Shown here one piece after another: positions 25,313 through 33,169 of a stretch of 64,000 nucleotides of DNA. The stretch's first letter is position 1, and each line of letters begins with the position of its first letter. The position numbers and the translations under genes were made by a program. Under the pieces are notes generated by a model. That model made no database searches and had not been told where the DNA came from. It saw only the letters and a list, made by a program, of their open reading frames with translations. The stretch is from Owenweeksia sp965214115 (GTDB taxonomy: Bacteria; Bacteroidota; Bacteroidia; Flavobacteriales; Schleiferiaceae): positions 1-64,000 of the forward strand of contig CBDCAU010000010.1 in NCBI GenBank assembly GCA_965214115.1, in the 5' to 3' direction.

Positions 25313-26018
25313 CCCGATCGGCAAACTGTACCTAATCCCCAGCCTGATGGGCGAGGTGGCGCCTCTGGAAGTGCTGCCGCTTTCCATCAAAAAAGTGCTG
25401 GACTTGTGCGACCACTACATCGTGGAAAACGAAAAAACGGCGCGCGCTTTCATCAAAAAAGTGAAGCCGGACAAATCGCAGAGCCGATTGGTTATCAATG
25501 TTTTAAATAAATACACGGACGAGGCGGAACTGCCCCGATTTCTGGACGCCGCTTTGGACGGAAACCACATCGGGCTTTTATCGGAAGCGGGCGCGCCCAG
25601 CATCGCCGACCCCGGCAGCGAAATTGTGAAGCTGGCCCACCGCCAGAATATCCGTACCGTGCCGCTCGTTGGGCCTTCCTCCATTTTTATGGCGCTGATG
25701 GCCAGCGGGATGAACGGCCAATATTTCGCTTTCAACGGCTATTTGCCCATCGACAAAAAGGAGCGCCGTGAAACCCTCAAAGCCCTGGAACGCCGCAGCC
25801 GCGAGAGCGGGCAAGCGCAAATTTTTATGGAAACGCCCTACCGCAACGAAAAACTTTTGGACGACGTTCTGAAAAACTGCCGCCCCGAAACGCGGCTCTG
25901 CATTGCGCGGGAAATCTCGACGCCCACCGAATTTATTAGAACGAAAACGATTGCCGATTGGCAGAATCAAAGGCCGGATTTGGAGAAGCGGCCGACGATT
26001 TTTGTGTTGGAAGGGTGA
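25299..26018 (+). CDS. RsmI-like SAM-dependent methyltransferase
   Basis: 239 residues of the tetrapyrrole methylase (class III) fold. Visible are GKLYLIPSLMGE at the start, the Gly-rich SEAGAPSIADPGSEIV, and GPSSIFMALMASGM. RsmI makes 2'-O-methyl-C1402 in 16S rRNA. The protein is shorter than Escherichia coli RsmI (286) and diverges at the N-terminus (no TPIGNLxD), like the paralogous group common in Bacteroidota, so the target is uncertain. A short heptamer repeat follows the stop. Confidence 0.85.
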   Translation: METSDPIGKLYLIPSLMGEVAPLEVLPLSIKKVLDLCDHYIVENEKTARAFIKKVKPDKSQSRLVINVLNKYTDEAELPRFLDAALDGNHIGLLSEAGAPSIADPGSEIVKLAHRQNIRTVPLVGPSSIFMALMASGMNGQYFAFNGYLPIDKKERRETLKALERRSRESGQAQIFMETPYRNEKLLDDVLKNCRPETRLCIAREISTPTEFIRTKTIADWQNQRPDLEKRPTIFVLEG

Positions 26019-26020
26019 GG

Positions 26021-26041
26021 CAGTTGGCAGTTGGCAGTTGG
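26021..26041. repeat. Tandem heptamer repeat (CAGTTGG), 3 copies
   Basis: Three perfect 7-bp units begin 3 nt after the methyltransferase stop codon and end with CAAAC, a word shared with the array at 16362. Confidence 0.9.
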
Positions 26042-26055
26042 CAAACTTTCGCATA

Positions 26056-26640
26056 TTATTCCTTTAAGCGATGATTGTCGGTCAAAAGTTTTGCGGTTTT
26101 TTCCAATCCTAAATTCTTCAGGTTTTGCAAAACTTCCACTCGTAAGAGCGGTGGTTTTCGTAGTCTTTTTATTTGTTCTGAAAATATACTTTTCGCGGCC
26201 TTTTCAATTTGCGAAATCAGCTGCGACGCAAAGTCGTCGGGATGGATGGGTTTAATGCTAAAATCTTTCAGATAATCAACCGGAAAATCCTTCAAATTGA
26301 AGGTGACGATATATTCAGCTTTTGAGCAAATGGCGGCGGCGAGTACGTGGCGATCGTTGGTATCGGGCAGTTCAAGTTTGCTTTCCAACCCTTCAAAATT
26401 TGCTATGCTGGCATTGGGAAAAACCGCATCCATCCGGCGAATAGTTGCCTTGATTCGCTTTTCGTAAGAACTATCACGTTTCTTCATCAGATTGGAAGAC
26501 CATTCCATCTGGATTTTTTCCGACCATTTTGGCAAAAAGAGAGAAGCCGACGCAAAGCTCAAAATCAAATCCCTTAAGCGCGCTGAGTAAAGCACGTTGG
26601 CATCCAGCAAGGCTATTGGAAGCGAAGCGGGGTCATTCAT
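26056..26640 (-). CDS. PIN-domain toxin, module A
   Basis: 194 residues. The PIN-domain start ALLDANVLYSARLRDLIL supplies the first catalytic Asp; the conserved DRHVLAAAI gives the later acidic residues, followed by YIVTFNLKDFP. Such proteins are VapC-like RNases whose partner is a helix-turn-helix antitoxin. The gene starts 8 nt inside the end of the antitoxin gene, so the pair is coupled. This is the only one of the three tandem modules in which both genes are open from start to stop. Confidence 0.88.
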   Translation of the reverse strand: MNDPASLPIALLDANVLYSARLRDLILSFASASLFLPKWSEKIQMEWSSNLMKKRDSSYEKRIKATIRRMDAVFPNASIANFEGLESKLELPDTNDRHVLAAAICSKAEYIVTFNLKDFPVDYLKDFSIKPIHPDDFASQLISQIEKAAKSIFSEQIKRLRKPPLLRVEVLQNLKNLGLEKTAKLLTDNHRLKE

Positions 26641-27079
26641 TATACAGGCCCATATCTTCCGACAAACGAACCAGCTCGGTCAAAAACTTATCCTGGTCTT
26701 TTCGGATTTCTCCGTACCTGAGCGCGTCCCTCCGCAAAATTTTATACTCCCCGTTTTTCTTTTGGTAAGGCAGCTCGCCGTCGGGGATGGACATTGCCCT
26801 GAATACGTGGTCTTCGGTGATGTCCAGGAACTTGGCCACCTCGGCCGTGCTCATCAAAGATTCGGCATCGGCCACCGTGTTATCGATATCAGCCAGATCT
26901 TCCAAATTGTCCATCAACGCCTCCACCGCCTTCTGCGGAAGTTGGGCGTAACTATCTGATTTTTCATTTTTCACGAGTACCGCCCCACCGTTTTGGCCCA
27001 CCGCTTGTCGAAGCACGGACAAAGATTTTTTCGCTTGTCGGCGCTCCTCTGCGGTGATCTTTCCGTTGCCGTTTTTCAT
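26633..27079 (-). CDS. Helix-turn-helix antitoxin, module A
   Basis: 148 residues. A basic N-terminus (KNGNGKITAEERRQAKKSL) is followed by a GGAVLVKNEKS strand and an excisionase-type HTH (LMSTAEVAKFLDITEDHVFRAM ... LPYQKKNGEYKILRRDAL). The C-terminal helix (TELVRLSEDMGLY) is likely toxin-binding, since modules A and B share it. It should neutralise the PIN toxin downstream and may repress the operon. TAATTTTG lies 5 nt before its ATG. Confidence 0.82.
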   Translation of the reverse strand: MKNGNGKITAEERRQAKKSLSVLRQAVGQNGGAVLVKNEKSDSYAQLPQKAVEALMDNLEDLADIDNTVADAESLMSTAEVAKFLDITEDHVFRAMSIPDGELPYQKKNGEYKILRRDALRYGEIRKDQDKFLTELVRLSEDMGLYNE

Positions 27080-27084
27080 AATTT

Positions 27085-27092
27085 CAAAATTA
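27085..27092 (-). promoter_or_regulatory. -7 promoter box TAATTTTG, module A
   Basis: Exact TAnnTTTG on the minus strand, 5 nt before the antitoxin A start codon. Confidence 0.5.
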
Positions 27093-27154
27093 GAAAAAAA
27101 ATAGCCAGAATTATTTTTGTCATCAAAATGAGATGAAATCCTAAAAGAAAAAAG

Positions 27155-27721
27155 CTATTTTTCGGATAATAAAACCGTGCTTTTTTCCATTCCCAAAATA
27201 CTCAAATTTTCCAAAATTTCTTCACGCGAAAGCGGTGGGTTCCGCAATCGTTTTACCTGTTCTGAAAAAGCATTTTCTGAGGCCTTTTTATTATGAGAAA
27301 TCAGTTGCACCGCAAAGTCATCGGGATGGATGGGTTTGAGGTTAAAATTTTTCAAATAATCAATCGGAAAATCTTTCAAATTGAAAGTCACTATTAAATC
27401 TGCTTTGGCCTTGATGGCGGCGGCGAGAACGTGGCGGTCGTCGGGATCGGGCAGTTTTAAATCATTTTCAATGGTCTGATAATTTGAAACTTCCGAGTCG
27501 GGAAATGCCAAGGCCATTTGAGCTTGGGTTCGTTGCAATTTTGCTCTTGAAATAGAAGTGTTGTTTTTTAGAAGGTTGGAAGTCCATTCCTGCTGGATTT
27601 TCAGATTCCATTTGGGCTGGAAACGTTTGAATTCTGCCAACGTCAGAAAAAAATCGCGCAGCAGCAAAGGGTAAAGCACGTTGGCATCCAATACGGCAAC
27701 AGGTTTGGCCGCGAATTTCAT
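27155..27721 (-). CDS. PIN-domain toxin, module B
   Basis: 188 residues, paralogous to module A over its whole length: AVLDANVLYPLLLRDFFL, DDRHVLAAAIKAKADLIVTFNLKDFP, then IHPDDFAVQLIS and KRLRNPPLSREEIL. All acidic positions seen in A are kept, so the toxin should be active. Its own antitoxin gene carries a frameshift near the N-terminus, so neutralisation may depend on an internal start or on the module A antitoxin. It overlaps the antitoxin gene by 4 nt. Confidence 0.85.
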   Translation of the reverse strand: MKFAAKPVAVLDANVLYPLLLRDFFLTLAEFKRFQPKWNLKIQQEWTSNLLKNNTSISRAKLQRTQAQMALAFPDSEVSNYQTIENDLKLPDPDDRHVLAAAIKAKADLIVTFNLKDFPIDYLKNFNLKPIHPDDFAVQLISHNKKASENAFSEQVKRLRNPPLSREEILENLSILGMEKSTVLLSEK

Positions 27722-28143
27722 AAATCGTAGAGGCCCATTTCTTGCGACAACTTCACCATTTCGTCCATCGCGCTGCTGCGCTGCCCTTGCAGTTTGCTGT
27801 CGTATCGTTCCGCTTCGTCCATTTCAATTTTCAGGCTGCCAACAGGGTCTTTTGTGGCGTTCAACTCACCGGATTGAATTTGTTTTTCTACGAATTCGAC
27901 TGATACATTGAGGAAATTGGCCACCTCCTGTAAAGTCAAGACTTCGGAATTTCCCACGATTTCCTGCAAGTTTTCTACCAAACTGTTCACCGCTATTTGG
28001 GGCAATTCAATGTAACCCTCTGATTTTTCCGTTTTTAAATGCACCGCCCCGCCGTTATTATCAATGGCGTGGCGCAATTCGAGCAGCGATTTTCCGCGCT
28101 TGTCGGCGCTCCTTAGCGGTAATTTTTCCGTTGCCGTTTTTCA
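27718..28143 (-). pseudogene. Helix-turn-helix antitoxin, module B, frameshifted near N-terminus
   Basis: Homologue of antitoxin A. From the ATG at 28143 the reading MKNGNGKITAKERRQAR matches antitoxin A, then a one-base insertion in an A4 run (28090-28093) shifts the frame and hits TGA after about 10 codons. The remaining 119 codons are open in the shifted frame (from an internal TTG at 28077) and keep the HTH (LTLQEVANFLNVSVEFVEKQI) and the C-terminal helix. It could be a pseudogene, a protein made from the internal TTG, or a sequencing error. Confidence 0.75.
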
Positions 28144-28147
28144 TATC

Positions 28148-28155
28148 TCAAAAGT
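28148..28155 (-). promoter_or_regulatory. -7 promoter box TACTTTTG, module B
   Basis: Exact TAnnTTTG, 4 nt (AGAT) before the antitoxin B ATG. The 15-nt block from box to ATG is identical in module C. Confidence 0.55.
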
Positions 28156-28204
28156 AGAAAAAATTATGAGTGGCCGATTTTGACGAAAGCAATGACGCCG
28201 AAAA

Positions 28205-28771
28205 TTATTTTTTCAATAAAAGATTCGTGCTTTTTTCCATTCCCAAATTCCTCAAGTTTTCTATAATTTCATCACGCGAAAGCGGTGGATTCCGCAATCG
28301 TTTTACCTGTTCCGAAAAAGCGTTTTCTGCGGCCGTTTTGTTTTGCGAAATCAGTTGCGCCGCAAAGTCATCGGGATGGATGGGTTTTACGCCAAAATTT
28401 TGCAGATAATCGGCGGGGAAATCTTTCAAATTGAAAGTTACGATGAAATTCACTTTGGCTTGGACGGCGGCGGCGAGGACGTGGCGGTCGTCGGGGTCGG
28501 GGAGTTTTAAGTCCTTTTGGATGGCTTGATAATCTGAAATTTCAGCGTGGGGAAAGCGTGCTGCCATCGCTCGCAAAACGTTTTCCCTGCGTTTACTATC
28601 AAATTTAGGATTTCGTGCTGAGAGATTTTCCGTCCACTCTCGATGGATTTGCGATGTCCATTTAGGTTCGAAAACTGGGGCGGACGCCAAGCTCAACAAA
28701 AAATCGCGAAGAGGCGCGGAATAGAGAACATTGGCATCCTACAGTGCCACCGGATAAGCCGCGTAACTCAT
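28205..28771 (-). pseudogene. PIN-domain toxin, module C, with in-frame stop
   Basis: Read from ATG 28771, the sequence is colinear with toxins A and B, but codon 11, the residue just before the conserved DANVLY, is TAG (28739-28741) where the paralogues have Leu. Downstream the frame stays open for 178 codons with all PIN motifs (DDRHVLAAAVQAKVNFIVTF). A restart at an internal Met (28699) would omit the catalytic Asp. It is a recently inactivated toxin. Confidence 0.85.
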
Positions 28772-29050
28772 TGATATTCTTCGGCTTGGTAGGTTTGTCC
28801 GAACCACGAGATATAATGCAGCGCCCGCTCATTCGGGTCAGGATTTTCGTCTAAATACCTCTGCAGGCTGCGGCGGGAAACCATTTTTTTTTCCACTCTT
28901 TCCGTGTATTGAAAATTCTCCACGGCTTGCCATAAAGAGCAAATACTCTTCATCGGAAATCAAAATTTCAGCAGCTTTTTCCAAGGTAAATTCTTGGGTT
29001 TCCGAAGGAATCTCAACCTCCCCCACTAATGTATTTCTCCCGTTTTTCAT
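28768..29050 (-). pseudogene. HTH antitoxin, module C, frameshifted at an A9 tract
   Basis: The ATG at 29050 opens 70 codons (MKNGRNTLVGEVEIPSE ... ) that run into an A9 homopolymer (28884-28892 on the plus strand). The rest of the domain (SRRSLQRYLDENPDPNERAL ... ) is open in another frame up to the overlap with the toxin start. Eight A residues would make one continuous 93-codon gene. It is shorter than antitoxins A and B and lacks their ITAEERRQA segment, so the module may have a different origin. Confidence 0.75.
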
Positions 29051-29054
29051 ATCT

Positions 29055-29062
29055 CAAAAGTA
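29055..29062 (-). promoter_or_regulatory. -7 promoter box TACTTTTG, module C
   Basis: Exact TAnnTTTG, 4 nt before the antitoxin C start, identical to module B from the box through the ATG. Confidence 0.55.
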
Positions 29063-29132
29063 GAAAATTCCAAAGTTCTCGGCTATAAGTTCTTGGTGGT
29101 CAGTTTCAAAATTATAATTACATCAAAACCAA

Positions 29133-31381
29133 TCACTCCACCAGCTCCATTTCCAGTTCGCCGTCCCCCACAGCCTGTGGACTGTCGACCGTGGACTGTG
29201 GACTTTCCTCCACCAAATCCATCTCTTCCACCAAATACCCCGCGCCCGCAAATTTATCCACGATAAAAAGCACGTAGCGCAAATCCACCATAATGTTGCG
29301 ACAGATGGCGGCATCGTAGTGGTAGTCGCTCATCACGCCCTCCCAAGCGCGATCGAAGTTGAGGCCGATTAGCTCGCCGCGGGCGTTCAGCACGGGGCTG
29401 CCGCTGTTGCCGCCGGTGGTGTGGTTGCTGGCGATGAAGCAGACGGGCATTTTGCCGTCCTCGCCGTATTTTCCATAGTCCTTTTCTTTATATAAATCAA
29501 TCAGTTTTTCCGGCAAATCAAATTCATAATCGCCGGGTACATATTTGGCCACCACGCCGCTCAAATACGTTTGGTCATCGTAATAAACACCGTCCGCCGG
29601 CTCGTAACCGTCCACGATGCCATAGCCTACGCGCATCGTGGAATTTGCATCGGGGTACAATTTTTTATCGGGATAAACGGCCGAAAGCGCGCGGAAATAG
29701 TGGCCTTGTTTTTCATCGATTTCCAATTGGTATTTTTTGGAAATAGGATTCAGAATATTTAAAAAATAATCCCAGCTCGCCGTCGTATATTCCATCGCAT
29801 CGCTTTTGCGCAGTTTTTTGGCCGCTTTGGCGGGATTTTCGTTCAGCATTTCTTGCCATTTTTCAGGGTCGTTTAGCATCGGTGCATCTTCGTACATTTC
29901 TGCTACAAATTCCATCTGGTTTTCTTCATCCGAATTTTTCAATTCTTGCAACATATCGGGTATCGGTTCGGATGGCAAGTTTTTTAATAAAATTGGCAAA
30001 ACCGCTTGCATCATTTTCTGTCCCAATTCGGCATCATAATCTTTATAAAAATTGGCAAAACGCTGGGCTTGTTTTTCGCCTTCCTTTTGCAAATCCGCGT
30101 CGCTGACGTTTTCGTCATCCGCCATTGCCAACAAACTGCGGTAGCCCAGCAAATGGCGGAAAAACTCATTCCCATAATAATTGACCTCCAGAAAAATGTA
30201 GCGCTCCAATTCGCTTTCTCTTCGGTCGTCATAAAGTTTTTTCAACTCGGGCAGCAAGTTTTTGTAATGACCAAAATTTTGGGAGTTCGCCTCCACTTTG
30301 TTCTGAAAATCAGCTTCTTCCAAGCGCGCTTTCGCAATCGCGTCCGTCCGTTTGATCCCCAAGATTTCGCCCCGCCAGCGTTTCCAACTGTTTGCTTATG
30401 CGCGCGTATTTAGAAGCGTATTTGATGCGCGTGGCATCGTCGGCGCGCATTTTTTTGTCGAGGATTTCCAATAATTTATCCCGCACTTCCTTGCGGCGCG
30501 GGTTGTAAATCTCCACCGAATTTTCGATTTCGTTGCTGGTCAGATAGGAAGTGGTGCTGCCCGGAAAACCATACACCATCGTGAAATCGCCCGGCTCAAA
30601 ACCGCCGATGTTCACTTTCAGATGCTGCGCGGGCCGGTACGGAACGTTGTCCTCGGCATATTCTGCGGGCAGGTTTTCGGCGTTGGCATACACCCGAAAA
30701 ATCGAGAAATCGCCCGTGTGGCGCGGCCACACCCAGTTGTCCGTATCCGCACCAAACTTGCCAATGCTGGAGGGCGGCGCGCCCACCAGCCGAACGTCTT
30801 TAAACACCTCTTTAGCAATCAGAACGTACTGGTTTCCAAAGGCAAACGGCAACAATTTCTTTGTCGTAATCATCTTCCTTGGCGGCCACAATCGCCGTGA
30901 TGTTCTCCGCGATTTTTACGCCGCGCGCCTCGCCGTCCATTTCCTCGGAAACGCCCGCCAGCACTTGCTCGGTCACGTCTTCCATATACTTTACGATGGC
31001 GGCGGTCAGTCCGGGGTTGGTTTTTTCCTGCGATGCGTTCATCGCCCAAAAGCCGTCTTTCAGATAATCGTTTTCCAAACTGGAATGCGACTGGATTTGG
31101 CCGTAGCCACAATGGTGGTTGGTCAGCAAAAGTCCTTGGGCGCTGATGAGTTCCGCCGTGCAGCCGCCGCCAAAGTGGACGATGGCATCTTTCAAACTGG
31201 AATTATTGACGCTGTAAATATCCTCGGCGGTCATCTGCATCCCCATCGCGTTCATCTCTTCGGCGGTGGTTTTTCCCAATAAAAAGGGCAGCCACATCCC
31301 CTCCACGGCGGAGAGGCTGGGCGAAAACAATAGCAAGGCGAAGCTGAAAGAAAACGGGCGGAGCATCTTGGAAAAATTCAT
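29133..31381 (-). pseudogene. S46 family dipeptidyl-peptidase (DPP7/DPP11 type), two frameshifts
   Basis: Three overlapping reverse-strand reading frames (31381-30812, 30891-30310, 30362-29133) together give about 740 residues colinear with S46 peptidases. Frame 1 has the signal peptide, EGMWLPFLL, GCTAELIS and the catalytic His in LLLTNHHCGYGQIQ; frame 2 has GAPPSSIGKFGADTDNW and WPRHTGDFS; frame 3 has the nucleophile in TTGGNSGSPV. Breaks lie near 30841-30860 and 30356-30372 (the latter at a G4 run). Either a recent pseudogene or assembly indels. The C-terminus carries an acidic tail with a heptamer-repeat insertion. No intact copy is visible in this window. Confidence 0.88.
29176..29203. 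repeat. Tandem heptamer repeat (TGTGGAC), 4 copies, in the S46 3' end
   Basis: Units TGTGGAC, TGTCGAC, CGTGGAC, TGTGGAC lie inside the acidic C-terminal tail of the S46 reading frame. Confidence 0.85.
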
Positions 31382-31656
31382 TGAAACTATTTTTGCGAAT
31401 TAGAAATCCTGAAAATTTAGCGGCCGAAATTAACAGAAAATCAGCATTGGGATAAAATGTTTTCCCATCGCAAGATTCGAACTTCTGTTTCTCCATAGAG
31501 AAAAACAATAAGCACTTTTGTTGGATGGCTTGGGCAAAACTCTCTTGGCAAAACCGCGTCCATCGCAGACTAATTGAAACACCCATTTTTTTTATAATCA
31601 CACCAAGTTTAAGATATTGCACCAGCAAATAATTTCCTTTCCGAAAAATTCCAACT

Positions 31657-33156
31657 ATGAAAAAACTAATACTCCTTATGTCGCTCTCTTTCGCGATGGC
31701 CTTTTCCAGCCGCGCTTCCCACTCTGCCGGGGGCGAAATTTTTTACGAATACATCGGGGATTCCACGGGGATTCCATTTCAATATAAAATCAAGCTGGTT
31801 TTATATTTTGATCAATCTGGCGTGACCGCGCCCTCCTCCGTCAACGTATGTTATAATTCCTCCTGTTTTTCAGGAGGAACGTTGAATATCAACAATTCCA
31901 ATTTTTCCGTACAACCCATCCCCAATAGATTCCAGTGTTTGCTCAGTACCTCCCCCGGCTATGTAGATATTGGGCTGGGATTTTATGAAGATGTAATTAC
32001 CTTGCAGGGAAAATGCGCGGACTGGACATTTTCTTACTCGCTGTGCTGCCGCAATTCTGCGGTTGGCAACTTGCAAAATGCCGCCTCTAATCAAATGATT
32101 ATCCAGGCCAAATTGAACAACACCATCGGCCCCAATAGTTCGCCCGTTTTCTTGGCGCCGCCCCAAGTCAATTCCTGCATCGGTACAGAAGTCAAAATTG
32201 CCCAAGCCACCCTTGAGCCCGACGGCGATTCGCTATTCTACCAAAACGCCACGCCGCAAGCGGCAACTGGTTTTTGTCCCAATTTAAACGTGATGGACAT
32301 CCCTTACGACCAAGGTTATTCCGCCGCCGCGCCCGTTACCTCTTCCACGGGGGTGCAGTTCAATTCCCGCAACGGCACGCTCACCTTTACGCCCAGCATT
32401 TCCGAAGTAGATGCCTTGCGCACCAGCGTCAGCGAATACCGCTTTGACACCGTGGCGCAGGTGTGGCTGAAAGTAGGCGAGATCAACCGCGACTTCCAGA
32501 TTGCCATCGGCCAAACCTGCAAGACCTCCGTGGTGAATATGCAGATCCAGCACCCCTCGGACAGTACCCTGCCCTACGAACAACTTTTCTGTGGCGATTC
32601 CACCCTCTTTGTAAAAACGTCCAGCATTTTCGATTGTCAAACCTTGACCCCCACCGACTTTGCCCTGCACGACCAAAACGGCCACCTGCTGCCCATCGTG
32701 GCCACATCGCTGCCGCAGGGATGCCAGGCCGGCTTTGCGGAGTTCATCGGGCTCCACCTGAACCGCACCATTTATTATGATGACACGCTCACCCTCGTTT
32801 CCCGCGTAGGAAACGATGGCAACACGCTGCGCAACGTCTGCGGGTTTTCGCTGAAAGAATTCGACACGCTCCAGTTTTATGTGCAGGATTGCCAAACGGG
32901 TTTTTCCTTGGCGGAAGAGGAGAACCGCGCGCTGGAAATATTCCCCAACCCGGCGCGGGAAAAACTGACGGTGCGCTTTGAAAACGCCGCCGCGCGCCGC
33001 CTCACGCTTTGGGATGCCCGCGGGAAAATCTTGCAACAATGGGAAATCCGCGACACCGAAGTCGAAATCCCCTTGAAAAATTTGTCCCGTGGCATTTATA
33101 TCCTGAAATCTGAAAACGGTGAAACCCGCAAGACCGCCCGCTTCTCAAAATCCTAA
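31657..33156 (+). CDS. T9SS-secreted SprB-N-terminus-like protein A1
   Basis: 499 residues: signal peptide (to about 20), then SHSAGGEIFYEYIGDSTG, a beta-sandwich with CCRN at 130-133 (DWTFSYSLCCRNSAVGN), a cadherin-like segment with TFTPSISEVDALRTSVSEYRFDT and VGEINRDFQIAIGQTC, and a type A sorting domain (LEIFPNPAREKLTV). The A(T/S)H-x-GGE start, CCRN and VSEYR...RDFQ marks are those seen at the N-terminus of SprB-like gliding adhesins, here as a short stand-alone protein. Role unknown; it precedes B1 by 13 bp and is surely co-transcribed with it. Confidence 0.85.
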   Translation: MKKLILLMSLSFAMAFSSRASHSAGGEIFYEYIGDSTGIPFQYKIKLVLYFDQSGVTAPSSVNVCYNSSCFSGGTLNINNSNFSVQPIPNRFQCLLSTSPGYVDIGLGFYEDVITLQGKCADWTFSYSLCCRNSAVGNLQNAASNQMIIQAKLNNTIGPNSSPVFLAPPQVNSCIGTEVKIAQATLEPDGDSLFYQNATPQAATGFCPNLNVMDIPYDQGYSAAAPVTSSTGVQFNSRNGTLTFTPSISEVDALRTSVSEYRFDTVAQVWLKVGEINRDFQIAIGQTCKTSVVNMQIQHPSDSTLPYEQLFCGDSTLFVKTSSIFDCQTLTPTDFALHDQNGHLLPIVATSLPQGCQAGFAEFIGLHLNRTIYYDDTLTLVSRVGNDGNTLRNVCGFSLKEFDTLQFYVQDCQTGFSLAEEENRALEIFPNPAREKLTVRFENAAARRLTLWDARGKILQQWEIRDTEVEIPLKNLSRGIYILKSENGETRKTARFSKS

Positions 33157-33169
33157 TTCCAATTTTTTT

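Noticed and set aside
31465..31500. GTTCGAATC-like T-arm suggesting a tRNA on the minus strand
   Set aside because: The flanking bases do not form the 5-bp T stem and no acceptor or anticodon arm can be folded.
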